64,000 bases of DNA, taken from NCBI GenBank assembly GCA_002347365.1, contig DDWT01000003.1, positions 73,018 through 137,017 on the forward strand, in the 5' to 3' direction. Numbering within the stretch: position 1 is the stretch's first letter; each line of letters begins with the position of its first letter. The notes beneath the pieces were generated by a model. The model was given only the letters and a program-made list of their open reading frames with translations, did no database searches and was not told the origin of the DNA. A program made the translations under genes and the position numbers. Source of the DNA: Actinobacteria bacterium UBA2279 (GTDB lineage Bacteria; Actinomycetota; Coriobacteriia; Anaerosomatales; Anaerosomataceae). Shown in pieces: positions 50,884 to 60,536 of the stretch.

Positions 50884-52227
50884 CTAGCGCGTCTGGCCCG
50901 TGAACTCCCACCGGGAGAGAAGCAGCGCCGGCGCAAGGTTAGCGCCGCCCTCCTCGGGCCCGATAAGCGTCCGTTGGGCTCCCACAGCTTCGACGCTGCT
51001 CAGTGCCTCGACGGCGCTCTGTGTGAACCTGAGGTTCTTGATCGGCCTGGTAAGATGCCCATCCTCGATCATGAACGTGCCATCGCGTGTCATACCGGTG
51101 AGGACGGCGCGGATCGGGTCCTCGACGTTGACGTAGTGAAAACGTGTGACGTATACGCCACGCTTGACCGCGCCGATCATGTCCTCGATGCGGGCGTCAC
51201 CCGCAGCGATCTCAAGATTCATTGGCATCGGACCGTACGAGTTCGGGGCCGGCAGCGCGTGGCCACTGTTTCGTATCCCGAGCTTCGCCGCCCAATACGA
51301 GTCAGTCACCGGCTCGCGGACGATACCGCGTTCGGCGAGCGGTGTCCTGGACTTAGGCATGCCCTCGAAGTCGAAGGTCAGGCCGAGCGTCTCAGGGTTC
51401 AACGCATCATCTGCGATGGAGATCATCGGTGAGAACAGCTGCTCGCCGATCCGGTCCGTCAGAAACGAGCTTCCCTCGGCAAACGCCTTTGCGCCAAAGC
51501 CGAGATAGCCGAGGAAGTCCAGAACGTCTGAGACCGCTTCCGGAGCGAGTACGACCGTGTAGACACCGGGGTCCAATGAGGTTGCACCCTCGGAGCGCAT
51601 CGCGAGTAGCGCCGCCTCGTCGCCGAGGGCCTCGGGTGCGAACCCGTTGGCACCGCCGGAGAGGTGTGACGCCCAGCCGGAGCCCCCGTTCGGGCTCATG
51701 GAGAGTACGGTGGAGCGAACGGTCGTCACTCCCATCCCCACATCGACGCCCCGGGAGTTGGCGACCGCCACCACGTACTCTGTCGCACTCACGGTCCCCG
51801 CGGCCGTCAGGTCGCGCTCTGCGGACTGCTCGATGATCGCGGCGGCCGCATGTGCGCGTGCATCTGCGTCAAACGAGCGCACCGACGGGTTGATGCGATC
51901 GGGTGTCGTGACGGCTGCTGCAGCCGGAAGACCGGGGAAATCGGAGTCTGCCGGTGCTATCTTCGCCGCAGCCACCGCCCTGTCGCAGCACGCGGCGAGA
52001 GAAGCGTCGTCCAGCCGGTTTGTGGTCGCGACCCCGATCCGCTGACCCACCACCGCGCGCACGGAGATGCTCGTGTCGCGTTCCGCTACGTTCTGGTGGA
52101 TGCGATTGTCCGCGAAGCGCGTGAGTGCCGCGTCCTCGCTCGAGACGAGTGCCTCGGCAGCATCAGCGTGAGTCAGCGACACTGCACGGCGAGCGAGTTC
52201 GCGGGCCTGTTCAGCGGACAGGGTCAT
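50884..52227 (-). CDS. pmbA: TldE/PmbA-family protein
   Basis: Protein of 447 aa from ATG 52227. PmbA/TldE layout: EQARELARRAVSLTHADAAE, SISVRAVVGQRIGVATTN, and GLTFDFEGMPKSRTPL near the C-terminal domain. Lacks the HExxH of TldD, as expected. TldD-TldE dimers form a metalloprotease that unfolds and degrades peptides (microcin maturation and CcdA turnover in E. coli). Overlaps tldD by 4 nt. Confidence 0.93.
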   Translation of the reverse strand: MTLSAEQARELARRAVSLTHADAAEALVSSEDAALTRFADNRIHQNVAERDTSISVRAVVGQRIGVATTNRLDDASLAACCDRAVAAAKIAPADSDFPGLPAAAAVTTPDRINPSVRSFDADARAHAAAAIIEQSAERDLTAAGTVSATEYVVAVANSRGVDVGMGVTTVRSTVLSMSPNGGSGWASHLSGGANGFAPEALGDEAALLAMRSEGATSLDPGVYTVVLAPEAVSDVLDFLGYLGFGAKAFAEGSSFLTDRIGEQLFSPMISIADDALNPETLGLTFDFEGMPKSRTPLAERGIVREPVTDSYWAAKLGIRNSGHALPAPNSYGPMPMNLEIAAGDARIEDMIGAVKRGVYVTRFHYVNVEDPIRAVLTGMTRDGTFMIEDGHLTRPIKNLRFTQSAVEALSSVEAVGAQRTLIGPEEGGANLAPALLLSRWEFTGQTR

Positions 52228-53666
52228 CGTCCCACCCCCACCTGGACGTTGCGGAATCGTGCGGGCGCCGCGCCGTGTGCCACGTGGGCGACCTGCATCG
52301 GCTCGCCCTTGCCGCAGTTGGGGAGACCCCATACCTGCCAGTGCTCCCGGGAGCAGACGGCGTCGCATGAGTTCCAGAACTGGGGGGTGATGCCGGTGTA
52401 GTTCGGGTTCTTGATCATCTTGCCCAGCTCGCCGTGCTTGATCTCCCAGCCGATCTCACAGGCGAACTGGAAATTGAGTCGCCTGTCGTCGATGGACCAC
52501 GAGTTGTTCGTCTCGAGGTAGATGCCATCCTCGGTGTCGGCGATCAGGTCGGGGAGAGACCAGCCGCCCGGCTCAAGCGACAGCGTCGTCATGCGCACGA
52601 GGGGGATGCGGTTCCAGCCGTCGGCACGCATGCAGCCGTTGCTCACTCGATCGATCGAGACGGCGGACTCGCGGGAAGACTGGAACCCTGTGAACAGACC
52701 CTCGGTCACGATGAAATCCCGCTGTGCAGGAACCCCTTCGTCGTCATAGCCGAAGCTGCCGAGAGAACCCGGTATGGTCGCGTCGCTCGTCACGGTGACG
52801 TGCTCGGAGCCGTATCGAAGCGATCCCAGGTCGTCTAGCGTCAGAAAGGAGGTGCCGGCGAACGCGGCTTCATCTCCGAGGACCCGGTCGAGCTCGGTCG
52901 GGTGGCCGATGGATTCGTGGACCTGCAGCGCGATCTGGCTGCCGTCGATGATCACGGTGGTCGTGGTCGCGGGACAGGGATCAGCGTGTACCAGTGCGGC
53001 AGCCTCCTCGGCCACCCGGGCGGCATTGCCGGGGATGTCCAGTGCGAGGATGGACTCCCATCCGCCCTGAACGGCTTGACCGCCGTGCGAGTTCGGGAAG
53101 CTCCTGGGCAAGACCTCGCCGTCTGCGATGGCATACGCGGTGATGCCGACGGCCGACTCGACGTAGCGCTGCTCGATGAGGCTGCCGACAGAGGAGCCGA
53201 AGACCTTCTCCACCCGGATGAAGTCGAGACTGCCCTTCGCCACCCGGATCGCGTCCTCAGCCCGCAGGATGCGATCGGCTTCGAGAAGCACGGCGAGCTT
53301 GTCATCCAGGCTCACGGTGAAGGGGTCGATCTCGCAGGGCCCCGTCCAGCTGTCAACGTAGGCCTGGAGCGGCGAGAGCCGCACGGGAGCATGTGGCGTC
53401 AGGGCCGAAGCGCGCGCTATGCCCACGGCCCGTCGGGCTGTCTCGGCCACAGCGTCGCTGTCGAGTTCGGACGTCGAGGCAAACCCCCATGCGCCATCAG
53501 CGATGACGCGGACTCCAATGCCGATCGACTCGGCGGTCCGGATACCGTCCACAAGGCCGTTGCGGGCCGACAGATGCTCTTCGGTAGTGTGGACGACCCT
53601 TGCATCAGCGTAGGTGGCACCTGCCGCCAGAGCGGCTTGGAGCGCGGTACCGACGATTTCTTTCAT
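52224..53666 (-). CDS. tldD: TldD-family metalloprotease subunit
   Basis: Protein of 480 aa from ATG 53666. Zinc motif HESIGHPTELDR (the HExxxH of TldD), YDDEGVPAQRDFIV, and C-terminal MIKNPNYTGITPQFWNSCD with a conserved Cys. Catalytic half of the TldD/E protease. The gap to the NlpC/P60 gene is 90 nt. Confidence 0.95.
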   Translation of the reverse strand: MKEIVGTALQAALAAGATYADARVVHTTEEHLSARNGLVDGIRTAESIGIGVRVIADGAWGFASTSELDSDAVAETARRAVGIARASALTPHAPVRLSPLQAYVDSWTGPCEIDPFTVSLDDKLAVLLEADRILRAEDAIRVAKGSLDFIRVEKVFGSSVGSLIEQRYVESAVGITAYAIADGEVLPRSFPNSHGGQAVQGGWESILALDIPGNAARVAEEAAALVHADPCPATTTTVIIDGSQIALQVHESIGHPTELDRVLGDEAAFAGTSFLTLDDLGSLRYGSEHVTVTSDATIPGSLGSFGYDDEGVPAQRDFIVTEGLFTGFQSSRESAVSIDRVSNGCMRADGWNRIPLVRMTTLSLEPGGWSLPDLIADTEDGIYLETNNSWSIDDRRLNFQFACEIGWEIKHGELGKMIKNPNYTGITPQFWNSCDAVCSREHWQVWGLPNCGKGEPMQVAHVAHGAAPARFRNVQVGVGR

Positions 53667-53756
53667 GGCATGTCCTCGATCGAATGCGTGCGGAGTCAGC
53701 CTGGTGCTGACGTAGTGACGATAGCAGACAGCGGCAGGGGAGCGCAGCACGAGGAA

Positions 53757-54926
53757 CTAGCGGTTGACACTCGCCGGGTCGATGACCGCGCCCACGATCG
53801 GTGTCGTGCGCGGCGCCCAATCATAGCGGCGAGCTCCCGCGTAGTCCGAACGCTCCGAAAGTCTGCTGAGTTTCACGAAGTCGCCGGTCCTGGGTGCATG
53901 CACGAAGTACCCACCGCCTACGTAGATGCCAACGTGATGCACCGGGGAACCGAAGAACACGACATCACCGGGCTGCAGATCGGCCGGCACTACCCTGGTG
54001 CCGAGCTGGAACTGTGCCCCCGAGTAGTGAGGCAGATTCACGCCGTGCTGCTTGAACACGTACAGCACCAGGCCCGAACAATCGAATCCCGAGGCAGACG
54101 CACCTCCCCAGACGTAGGGTATGCCGTGATAGCCAAGCGCCGTCTCAACGGGTGACCCCGGCTGCACCTGGATACCCGCATCGTTGGCGCCCGACAAGAT
54201 CGCCCGCATGAGCTCCGACTCCTCTTGCTGACGACGGCCTGCCTCGGCATCGAGTAGATCGAGGAGCTCGGTCTGCGCCTCGGCAAGCATCTGCTGACGT
54301 TCCTGGATCCGAAGCATCACCTCGATGCGCCTGGCCTTCAGCGTGAACTCGAGAGACTCGGCGTAAAGCCTGGCGCTTTGGAGGTCGGTGGCTTTGGCCG
54401 CGATCTCGTCGCGTTGCTGACGCAACGTCTCGGCGATGTCGGCGTCGCTCTGTCCGAGCGTGTGGAGGAAGCGGATCCGCGCGACAAGATCGGTCACCGA
54501 CTTCGAGCCCAAGAGGATGTCGATGGTATTGAGTTCGCCGCTGCGGTAGATCTCGCGAGCTCGGTCCGATAGCTGCTCGGACTGTACGCTCAACGCGATC
54601 TCGGCATTGTCGAGTTCCATCTGAGTAGCGGTCAGCTTCTCGCGTGTGGTCTCAAGCTCGAAAACGGAGGCGTTGTACGCTTCTGTGGCGATGCTGAGTT
54701 CCCAATCCAGCGACTCGAGCTGCTGCTGGAAGGCGTCGAGCTCGGCGCGGCGGCGTTGGAGTTCAGAGCGGAACTCCGCGGTCTCGGCGGTGTTGGTGGC
54801 GTCTGCAACGGGATCGACGGACGGAGCGGCAGGAGCAGCCAGCGCGGTGCTGCTGAGTAGCAGCGACGCGACGACGATGGTAGCAACAGCGCCAAGGGAG
54901 AAGCGCCGAGTCGAAAGCAATCCCAT
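53757..54926 (-). CDS. Exported NlpC/P60 peptidoglycan hydrolase with coiled coil
   Basis: About 389 aa; ATG 54926 has GAAGG 6 nt upstream. Signal peptide about 1-30 (STALAAP), coiled coil (about 45-230) like PcsB/CwlO, then an NlpC/P60 domain (about 255-375) with catalytic Cys in FDCSGLVLYV, His in HHVGIYVGGG and polar residue in YFVHAPRTGD. Cleaves D-Glu-mesoDAP type stem-peptide bonds. With the EnvC-like M23 protein it gives the window two coiled-coil wall hydrolases. Confidence 0.95.
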   Translation of the reverse strand: MGLLSTRRFSLGAVATIVVASLLLSSTALAAPAAPSVDPVADATNTAETAEFRSELQRRRAELDAFQQQLESLDWELSIATEAYNASVFELETTREKLTATQMELDNAEIALSVQSEQLSDRAREIYRSGELNTIDILLGSKSVTDLVARIRFLHTLGQSDADIAETLRQQRDEIAAKATDLQSARLYAESLEFTLKARRIEVMLRIQERQQMLAEAQTELLDLLDAEAGRRQQEESELMRAILSGANDAGIQVQPGSPVETALGYHGIPYVWGGASASGFDCSGLVLYVFKQHGVNLPHYSGAQFQLGTRVVPADLQPGDVVFFGSPVHHVGIYVGGGYFVHAPRTGDFVKLSRLSERSDYAGARRYDWAPRTTPIVGAVIDPASVNR

Positions 54927-55055
54927 CACTGCCTTCCGAGCGAACCAGGGTTAACCTAGCTTAACAGTATAGCATTGCGGGCCGCGCTCATCCGTAGTGC
55001 GTATGTACCACGCCCGCCTTGCTGTTCTCTTGCGAAAACCTTGCCGACTTGCACA

Positions 55056-55081
55056 AGAGGCGCCCCGTGGGGCGCCTCTTC
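55056..55081. terminator. Hairpin after the cytochrome operon
   Basis: AAGAGGCGCCCC (55056-55067) pairs with its complement at 55070-55081, a 12-bp stem, 15 nt downstream of the cytochrome stop on the minus strand. No strong T-run. Confidence 0.65.
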
Positions 55082-55095
55082 ACACGTGCAGCTGC

Positions 55096-57927
55096 CTACG
55101 GCCACGGGTACGCAGGCTCGCTCGAATGCACACCGCCGTTGTCTGACTTGCAGCTCGCGCAATCCCAGTTCACGAATCCGGCAGAGATGGTGATGCTCTG
55201 GGCGTTCACCCTCTGCAGACCGGTCGTAGTGTATGGTGCTGCGTCTGTCGTGTAGCCGAGCAGGCGCGGACGCTTCCAGCCATGAGGCACGGGTATGTGG
55301 CAATCGATGCAGTACTTGCGCCTGACGTTGGTTATGTAGTGCTGGTTAGCCATTCCTCCGGTCGGTCCCTTGTGAGCGTCGTTGGACCACGTTCCGCCGT
55401 TATAGAGGTCGTGACACTTGCTGCAGATGACTTCGCCGTCACCTTCGCGAACCGCGCCATCGTAGTAGCTGATCCCCACCGTGCTTGCCGGGTCCAGGCC
55501 CGCAGTCTGCCAGTCCGCCGGATAGTCGGGGTCGAGCATCCACTCGACCGATGAGCCGTGCGGGCCCTTCGCATCGGCAGTGCTGTTCGTGTGGCAATCG
55601 GTGCAGGTCATCTTGGAGTTCGCGTTGTAGCCCGCCTTGAAGACGTTCACGGTCGGGATGGGCCACGAGACCACGCGGAGCGGTTCGGCGCCTATCGGGT
55701 CTACCTGGAAGGAACTCTCCATGCCCGTGCTCTGACCGAGAACGTTGTGATCGCTGTAGTTGCTCGGGTTGAATTCGAGTGCCTGGTTGGTGTAGACGGC
55801 GGTGTTGAGCGTGGTGTTGTTGCTGTGGCACTTCAGACACAGATACGCCTCGTAGTCGGTCGCCGTGCCGGTGAGCCTTACGTTGGTGAAGGTCGCCGCC
55901 GAAGGTACCGTCCAGTTGCTCGCGTTGCTGCTGGCGCCATAGTTGGGATTCACGCCCCACGCGCCGAGAAGTGCGCCACCGGCGGTACTGGTGCCGACCA
56001 CGTGAAGCGCGCTTCCGCCCACCTGGCGCGTCGCGTGTGGATCGTGACAGTCGACGCACTCGCTGTGCCGCTTGCTGTTAGACGAAGCGTAGGCGAAGTT
56101 CGCGCTCGTCTCGGTATCAGTGTGCACGCCGGTCGCTGAGATCGGGTGTGCATAGGTGCTGCTTGCCGCGGTCGCGACGTTCTTCGCACCTGTGGCCTGC
56201 TTGCCGATGGTGCCGTTGCCATGGCACTGGTAGCACAGGTTCTCCTCGCGGGAGAGCGATGCCGTGCTGTTCGCTCGCTCGCCGGCGTTGAGAGAACTCG
56301 CACTCGTCGGCCGCGTCCATGCAGTCAGCCGTGGAAAATCAGAAGCGTGCGGGTCGTGGCAGTTCTCGCACAGCGCGCTTTGGCCCGCAGTCGTGTAGTG
56401 GCCGGATGTCGTGAATGACAGGCTTGCCGCGGACTTGTTCCAGCCGGGGAAGTAGGGCCATGCGGTAGTGGCCGAGAAGCCGGCCGAGTACGGGATCAGC
56501 GTGCTCGTGTCCACCTGTGAGGCCGGGGCCGTGCCGTCGTGGCAACCGAGGCAGAACGCGGTCGTGCTCGTTGGCGTGTTCTTGGTGTTGTCGGGGTCAC
56601 TGGCTCTGGCGACCTGCCAGGCTGAAGACGACCCAGACTGCACGTAGTGCACGTTGTGGCAGTTCATGCACGTGAGGCTGCGCCCGCTAGCGGAGTAGGT
56701 CGTCGGGTGTTTGGACGTGCTGGTCGCGAACTCGTCCTCGACGTCCCGCCCGTTCCAGCTGTAGGGTGCTGATCCGACTGCGCGGGCCTCGCTTGTCGAG
56801 GAGGAGTGACAGGCGTAGCACAGGTCGGCGGAGCTGGTCAGACCGGAGTCGTCTTTGCGATACGCAATCAGCTTGTCGAGGGTGGAAGCGTGGTTGTCGT
56901 GGCACGCGAGGCACTGCACCTGCGGCTTAGAGGTGTCGGTGTCGTTGCTCAACACCACAGCTGGTCCGTGTGCGGCCGTCGTGTAGCCAGAGGCATTATG
57001 GTCGCCGCCGGTCGTTGCGTACACGCCGGCCACGCCGACATAGCCGATGTTGGTGCTGCTCGCGCCATGGCACAGCAGACAAGAGCTGGTGTTCTCGGCC
57101 AGGTCGTCGTTGCGTGATGTGTAGGTGTACGTTGGCTTGCCGAGGGCGGAGATCCCGGTCTGCACCCGGATCGCCATCCGGAAACTATTCGAAGACTGGT
57201 AGGCGCCCGCGAGGTCGTAGTACCACGGTGAGCGATGCGGGCTGTGGCATGCCGAGCAGCGCTGGGAGTCGTTGGCCATGGTATGACGGGAGCCAGCGGT
57301 CTGGTCGGCGTACGAAAGGAAGTCAGCCTTTACGTTGATGGTGCTCCGCGCTCCCGGTGAACTCGACGTTGCACCGGCATGGCACGTGTAGCAGAGACTC
57401 TTGTCGCGGAAGTCCGCAGTACCGCCCGCGCCGTGGACGCTGTGGCAGCGTTCGCAGCCGATGGTGTTGTCCGTGTCTGCGGCGTACCCGTGCATGTTGG
57501 GCGCGGCACTCTTCGAGGGCAGGGAGTACTCGAAGACGCCGGGGGAGACGGTGGCTTTCGCACGAACTGCGTAGTACCACACATAGGACTGCGCGATCTC
57601 GGACGCGCTGGCGGCGCACGTGTATGCGGTCCCCGTGTAGTTGTCGATCACGAGTTGCATGGTGGGGGATACGCCGATCGACGCAGCGGTGATCGGCTTG
57701 ACGTCACGGTACAACTGATAGCTGATGGCGTGACCGTCCGCGTCGGTTGCGGCGCTCCATTGAGCAGTCACCTGACCGACGTCACTTACCCAGACGTACG
57801 GGTTGCTCAACAGCGGCCGGGTCGGTGTCGCACCGAGCGCACACGCCGACCACCCTGCGGTTATTGCGACCGCAAGTCCCACTACGACTGCGAGTCGTGC
57901 CGGACCGCGTTGCCAGTCGCTTCTCAT
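55096..57927 (-). CDS. Exported 16-haem c-type cytochrome
   Basis: About 943 aa from an ATG with GGTGGGGG upstream. Signal peptide about 1-34, a fibronectin-III-like domain (about 40-135), then haem-binding motifs to the end. I count 15 CXXCH sites (CERCH, CYTCH, CSACH, CLLCH, CLACH, CYACH, CMNCH, CLGCH, CENCH, CYQCH, CVDCH, CLKCH, CTDCH, CSKCH, CIDCH) and a final CASCK (923-927). Many sites are followed by -x-x-H, supplying distal His ligands. It probably conducts electrons across or outside the cell wall. Lys-ligated CXXCK haem is the active-site type in NrfA, so a catalytic end haem is possible. Coupled with the membrane-anchored gene 32 nt upstream. Confidence 0.93.
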   Translation of the reverse strand: MRSDWQRGPARLAVVVGLAVAITAGWSACALGATPTRPLLSNPYVWVSDVGQVTAQWSAATDADGHAISYQLYRDVKPITAASIGVSPTMQLVIDNYTGTAYTCAASASEIAQSYVWYYAVRAKATVSPGVFEYSLPSKSAAPNMHGYAADTDNTIGCERCHSVHGAGGTADFRDKSLCYTCHAGATSSSPGARSTINVKADFLSYADQTAGSRHTMANDSQRCSACHSPHRSPWYYDLAGAYQSSNSFRMAIRVQTGISALGKPTYTYTSRNDDLAENTSSCLLCHGASSTNIGYVGVAGVYATTGGDHNASGYTTAAHGPAVVLSNDTDTSKPQVQCLACHDNHASTLDKLIAYRKDDSGLTSSADLCYACHSSSTSEARAVGSAPYSWNGRDVEDEFATSTSKHPTTYSASGRSLTCMNCHNVHYVQSGSSSAWQVARASDPDNTKNTPTSTTAFCLGCHDGTAPASQVDTSTLIPYSAGFSATTAWPYFPGWNKSAASLSFTTSGHYTTAGQSALCENCHDPHASDFPRLTAWTRPTSASSLNAGERANSTASLSREENLCYQCHGNGTIGKQATGAKNVATAASSTYAHPISATGVHTDTETSANFAYASSNSKRHSECVDCHDPHATRQVGGSALHVVGTSTAGGALLGAWGVNPNYGASSNASNWTVPSAATFTNVRLTGTATDYEAYLCLKCHSNNTTLNTAVYTNQALEFNPSNYSDHNVLGQSTGMESSFQVDPIGAEPLRVVSWPIPTVNVFKAGYNANSKMTCTDCHTNSTADAKGPHGSSVEWMLDPDYPADWQTAGLDPASTVGISYYDGAVREGDGEVICSKCHDLYNGGTWSNDAHKGPTGGMANQHYITNVRRKYCIDCHIPVPHGWKRPRLLGYTTDAAPYTTTGLQRVNAQSITISAGFVNWDCASCKSDNGGVHSSEPAYPWP

Positions 57928-57959
57928 GTCCCCCACCTCCACATGCCAGTGCGTCGATC

Positions 57960-58640
57960 TCAAGGTAGCACGACGAGCTGCACGAACTTCGAGTCCCACG
58001 ATGAAGGGGTGATGCTCGACAGGTACCAGCTATCGTCGATGAAGCGCATCGGGACCTCGATGCTGTGCGATGACTCGAGTCCTCCGTCTGTCCAGGTCAC
58101 ATTCAGGTAGTAGACATAGACTGTGGCCTGTCCGATGGCGTAGACGTTCACGTTGTCGGCGATGTCTCCGCTCAACAGGGCCGGATACCTGGCCATCATG
58201 GTCTCCGCGTCACCTGTCGACAGGTCTTCATCGGGTGCGAACGCGGCCGCTAGTGCTGTTGGCTCGCCATCCAGATATGCGGTCAGCGCATCAAGGCCGA
58301 GCGTGCGAAGTCCCTCGGAGTTGTTGGTCACAACGCCGGCAGTCTGGGCCAGATACGCCTGATACGCAGAATCGTCCGCCGGATCACCGGACGCTCCGTC
58401 CCCGGAATCGGCGTTGGTGAAGATGATGTCAGGAGGGGTGGGCTCGTCGATGACCTTGGGTACTGAAGCGAGGTCCGTCTCGGCAGAAGGGCCGGTCTCT
58501 CCCGCAGATGCGCTTGTGCCCAGGTCGAATGGCAGTCGGACACCATCGCCGCCATCCTGTTGCATGGCGAACGCGCCACCGAGGACCACGGCGGCCAGTA
58601 CCGCAACAGCCACTATCCAGCGCGTGTAGGACTTGACCAT
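57960..58640 (-). CDS. Membrane-anchored exported protein before the cytochrome
   Basis: Protein of 226 aa from ATG 58640 with GGAGGG upstream. One N-terminal TM (about 6-26), a Ser/Asp/Gly-rich linker to about 90, then a globular part (about 90-226) ending SWYLSSITPSSWDSKFVQLV. The last part has NTF2-like features (W-Y-L-S-S near the end) but no firm family. No haem motif. First gene of the cytochrome operon, so possibly its anchor or assembly partner. Confidence 0.7.
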   Translation of the reverse strand: MVKSYTRWIVAVAVLAAVVLGGAFAMQQDGGDGVRLPFDLGTSASAGETGPSAETDLASVPKVIDEPTPPDIIFTNADSGDGASGDPADDSAYQAYLAQTAGVVTNNSEGLRTLGLDALTAYLDGEPTALAAAFAPDEDLSTGDAETMMARYPALLSGDIADNVNVYAIGQATVYVYYLNVTWTDGGLESSHSIEVPMRFIDDSWYLSSITPSSWDSKFVQLVVLP

Positions 58641-58844
58641 CGGCCCACCCTCCGATAACCACTCGTACACTACGATTATCGGCGACCTGCGTGATGACTC
58701 TTACGGGTGGTTGACCCAACGGGCGGTTTCGCGGGTCGAACGGTCACTCAATTGGAGCGCGACGTTACAGGGGACGCTTCCGGCCCGGGTTGCATCGTCC
58801 CGTCGTGGGTGGTAACCTGGCAATCCCACAGCACGTGGGAACGG

Positions 58845-58921
<77 letters not shown>

Positions 58922-59028
58922 TACATATACGCAGGTCCGAGGCTCAAATGCTCTCGGGCCTGTTTCGTTTCTGGTCGAACCCGCGCCAGCGCAGGGGGGT
59001 ACCCATTCCCGGAGTGGTCGTGTCTTGC

Positions 59029-60381
59029 CTATTCGATCGGTATTCGGGCGGTGAAGGTGGAGCCCTTGTCCGGCTCGCTTGCGGCGGACAGTGTTCCTCC
59101 GAGGAGCTCCACAAGGTGTGCCGAAACGGAGAGACCAAGACCCGTACCCTCGGACTTCCCAAGATCGGGGCGGTCGACTTGATAGAACTCGTCGAATATG
59201 GGCTCGAGATCCTTTGGGGCGATCCCGCGACCGGTATCGCTCACTGCGAAGACGATAAGCGCGTCCTCCCGGCGGACGTCCAGCCGAACAGAACCGCTCT
59301 CGGTGAACTTGATCGCGTTGCCGAGAAGGTTGAAGAGCACTTGCTCAAGGCGTGTGGCATCTGACGTTATCGCTTGCGCACCTCGATGGACCTTGACGAC
59401 GAAGTCGAGTCCTTTCGCCTCGGCAAGGACCGCGAGGGAATCTCCGACTCTGGATACGATGGTATGGACATCGACCTGTTCGTGTTCGACATGGACATGA
59501 CCTGCTTCAATGGTGCTCAGGTCAAGCACCTCGTTCACGAGCTTCAGCAAGTGCACCCCCGCCTCGTAGATCATGTGGACCTGCTTCTGCTGCTCCGGTT
59601 CCAGGTCCCCGACCATTCCGGTTGCCAGGAGGTGCGAGAAGCCGATGATGGTGTTCAAAGGCGTGCGGAGTTCGTGACTCATGGAAGCAAGGAAGGCGCT
59701 CTTCGCCCTCGTCGCCTCCTCAAGTTGGGCGTTGGATTCGGTGAGATCTCTGGTGCGCTCCATAACCAGTTGATCGAGAGTGTTCGAGAGATGCTGAAGC
59801 GACGCCATATCTTTGTTGTGCTTGCTCAGGAGCTCGGCCACCGCTGACTGCGAGGCAAGCAGATCGCTGGCTGCCCTCTTCTGAGCTTCCAACAGCGCAT
59901 CTGCGGTGTTGAGATTCTGCAGGCGCAGGAGTTTGGTCATCTCCGCCTGCGAGGCAACCAGGTTCTCGGCTGCCCTCTTCTGAGCTTCCAGCACCGCATC
60001 GGAATTCTCCGTATCGTGCTTGCGCAGGAGCTCGGCCACCATTGACTGCGAGACAAGCAGGTCGCTGGCCGCCTTCTGCTGTCTACCCGGTAGAGCGGCG
60101 ACATTCTCCTCGTTGTCCGATTTCAGCAGTCTTGCGATAACCGTTTGAGATGCGAGAAGCTTCCTCGCGGTGGCCTCCTGGGCCTTGAGGAGCGAAGCCA
60201 AGTTCGAGATAGCGTCGGCTTGCAGGGACCGTGCTGCAGTGGATCCTGCAGCCACCAGGCTCTTGGCTGTCAGCTCCTCAGCTTGCCGGAGGGTGGCTGC
60301 AAGCTGAGATAGGTAGGTTCGCACGGACTCGATAGTGTGGATCCGATCGGCTTCATCTGCTGCGCCGCTTGTCTTCTGCAC
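59029..60381 (-). CDS. Soluble histidine kinase with five 33-residue coiled-coil repeats
   Basis: Protein of 450 aa from a GTG with GGGAG upstream. No TM or PAS domain. Residues 34-198 are five tandem 33-residue repeats (starts at 34, 67, 100, 133, 166) of the type AQKRAAENLVASQ, an 11-residue-based coiled coil. The kinase core has the phosphoacceptor His in SMSHELRTPLN, N box GNAIKFTESGS, G1 SDTGRGIA and G2 SEGTGLGLSVS. It phosphorylates an unknown regulator; the coiled coil may be the sensor or a docking rod for a membrane partner. The core is strikingly like that of the kinase at 3793-6027. Confidence 0.92.
   Translation of the reverse strand: MQKTSGAADEADRIHTIESVRTYLSQLAATLRQAEELTAKSLVAAGSTAARSLQADAISNLASLLKAQEATARKLLASQTVIARLLKSDNEENVAALPGRQQKAASDLLVSQSMVAELLRKHDTENSDAVLEAQKRAAENLVASQAEMTKLLRLQNLNTADALLEAQKRAASDLLASQSAVAELLSKHNKDMASLQHLSNTLDQLVMERTRDLTESNAQLEEATRAKSAFLASMSHELRTPLNTIIGFSHLLATGMVGDLEPEQQKQVHMIYEAGVHLLKLVNEVLDLSTIEAGHVHVEHEQVDVHTIVSRVGDSLAVLAEAKGLDFVVKVHRGAQAITSDATRLEQVLFNLLGNAIKFTESGSVRLDVRREDALIVFAVSDTGRGIAPKDLEPIFDEFYQVDRPDLGKSEGTGLGLSVSAHLVELLGGTLSAASEPDKGSTFTARIPIE
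59788..60282 (-). repeat. Five tandem 99-bp coding repeats
   Basis: Codons 34-198 of the kinase gene form five units of 33 codons. Units 3-5 are the closest, beginning RQQKAASDLL, AQKRAAENLV and AQKRAASDLL, with near-identical DNA at their starts. Recent duplication in the last units is likely. Confidence 0.85.
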
Positions 60382-60536
60382 GGTCCGCTCCCACGCGTAT
60401 GTGCTGGCATATACAGCAGAAGGTACCCAGCCTCCGCTCAGGGCACACGTTCGAGAAGCCTATCGGCTCTCCAGCCTGTCTCGTCTCCGGGTGTCGCGCA
60501 TCGGTTGGGTACACTCAAGACGAGGGGGGATGTGCA

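Noticed and set aside
59788..60282. Regular DNA repeats that could suggest a CRISPR array
   Set aside because: Period is 99 bp, in frame, encoding coiled-coil units of a kinase; no spacers.
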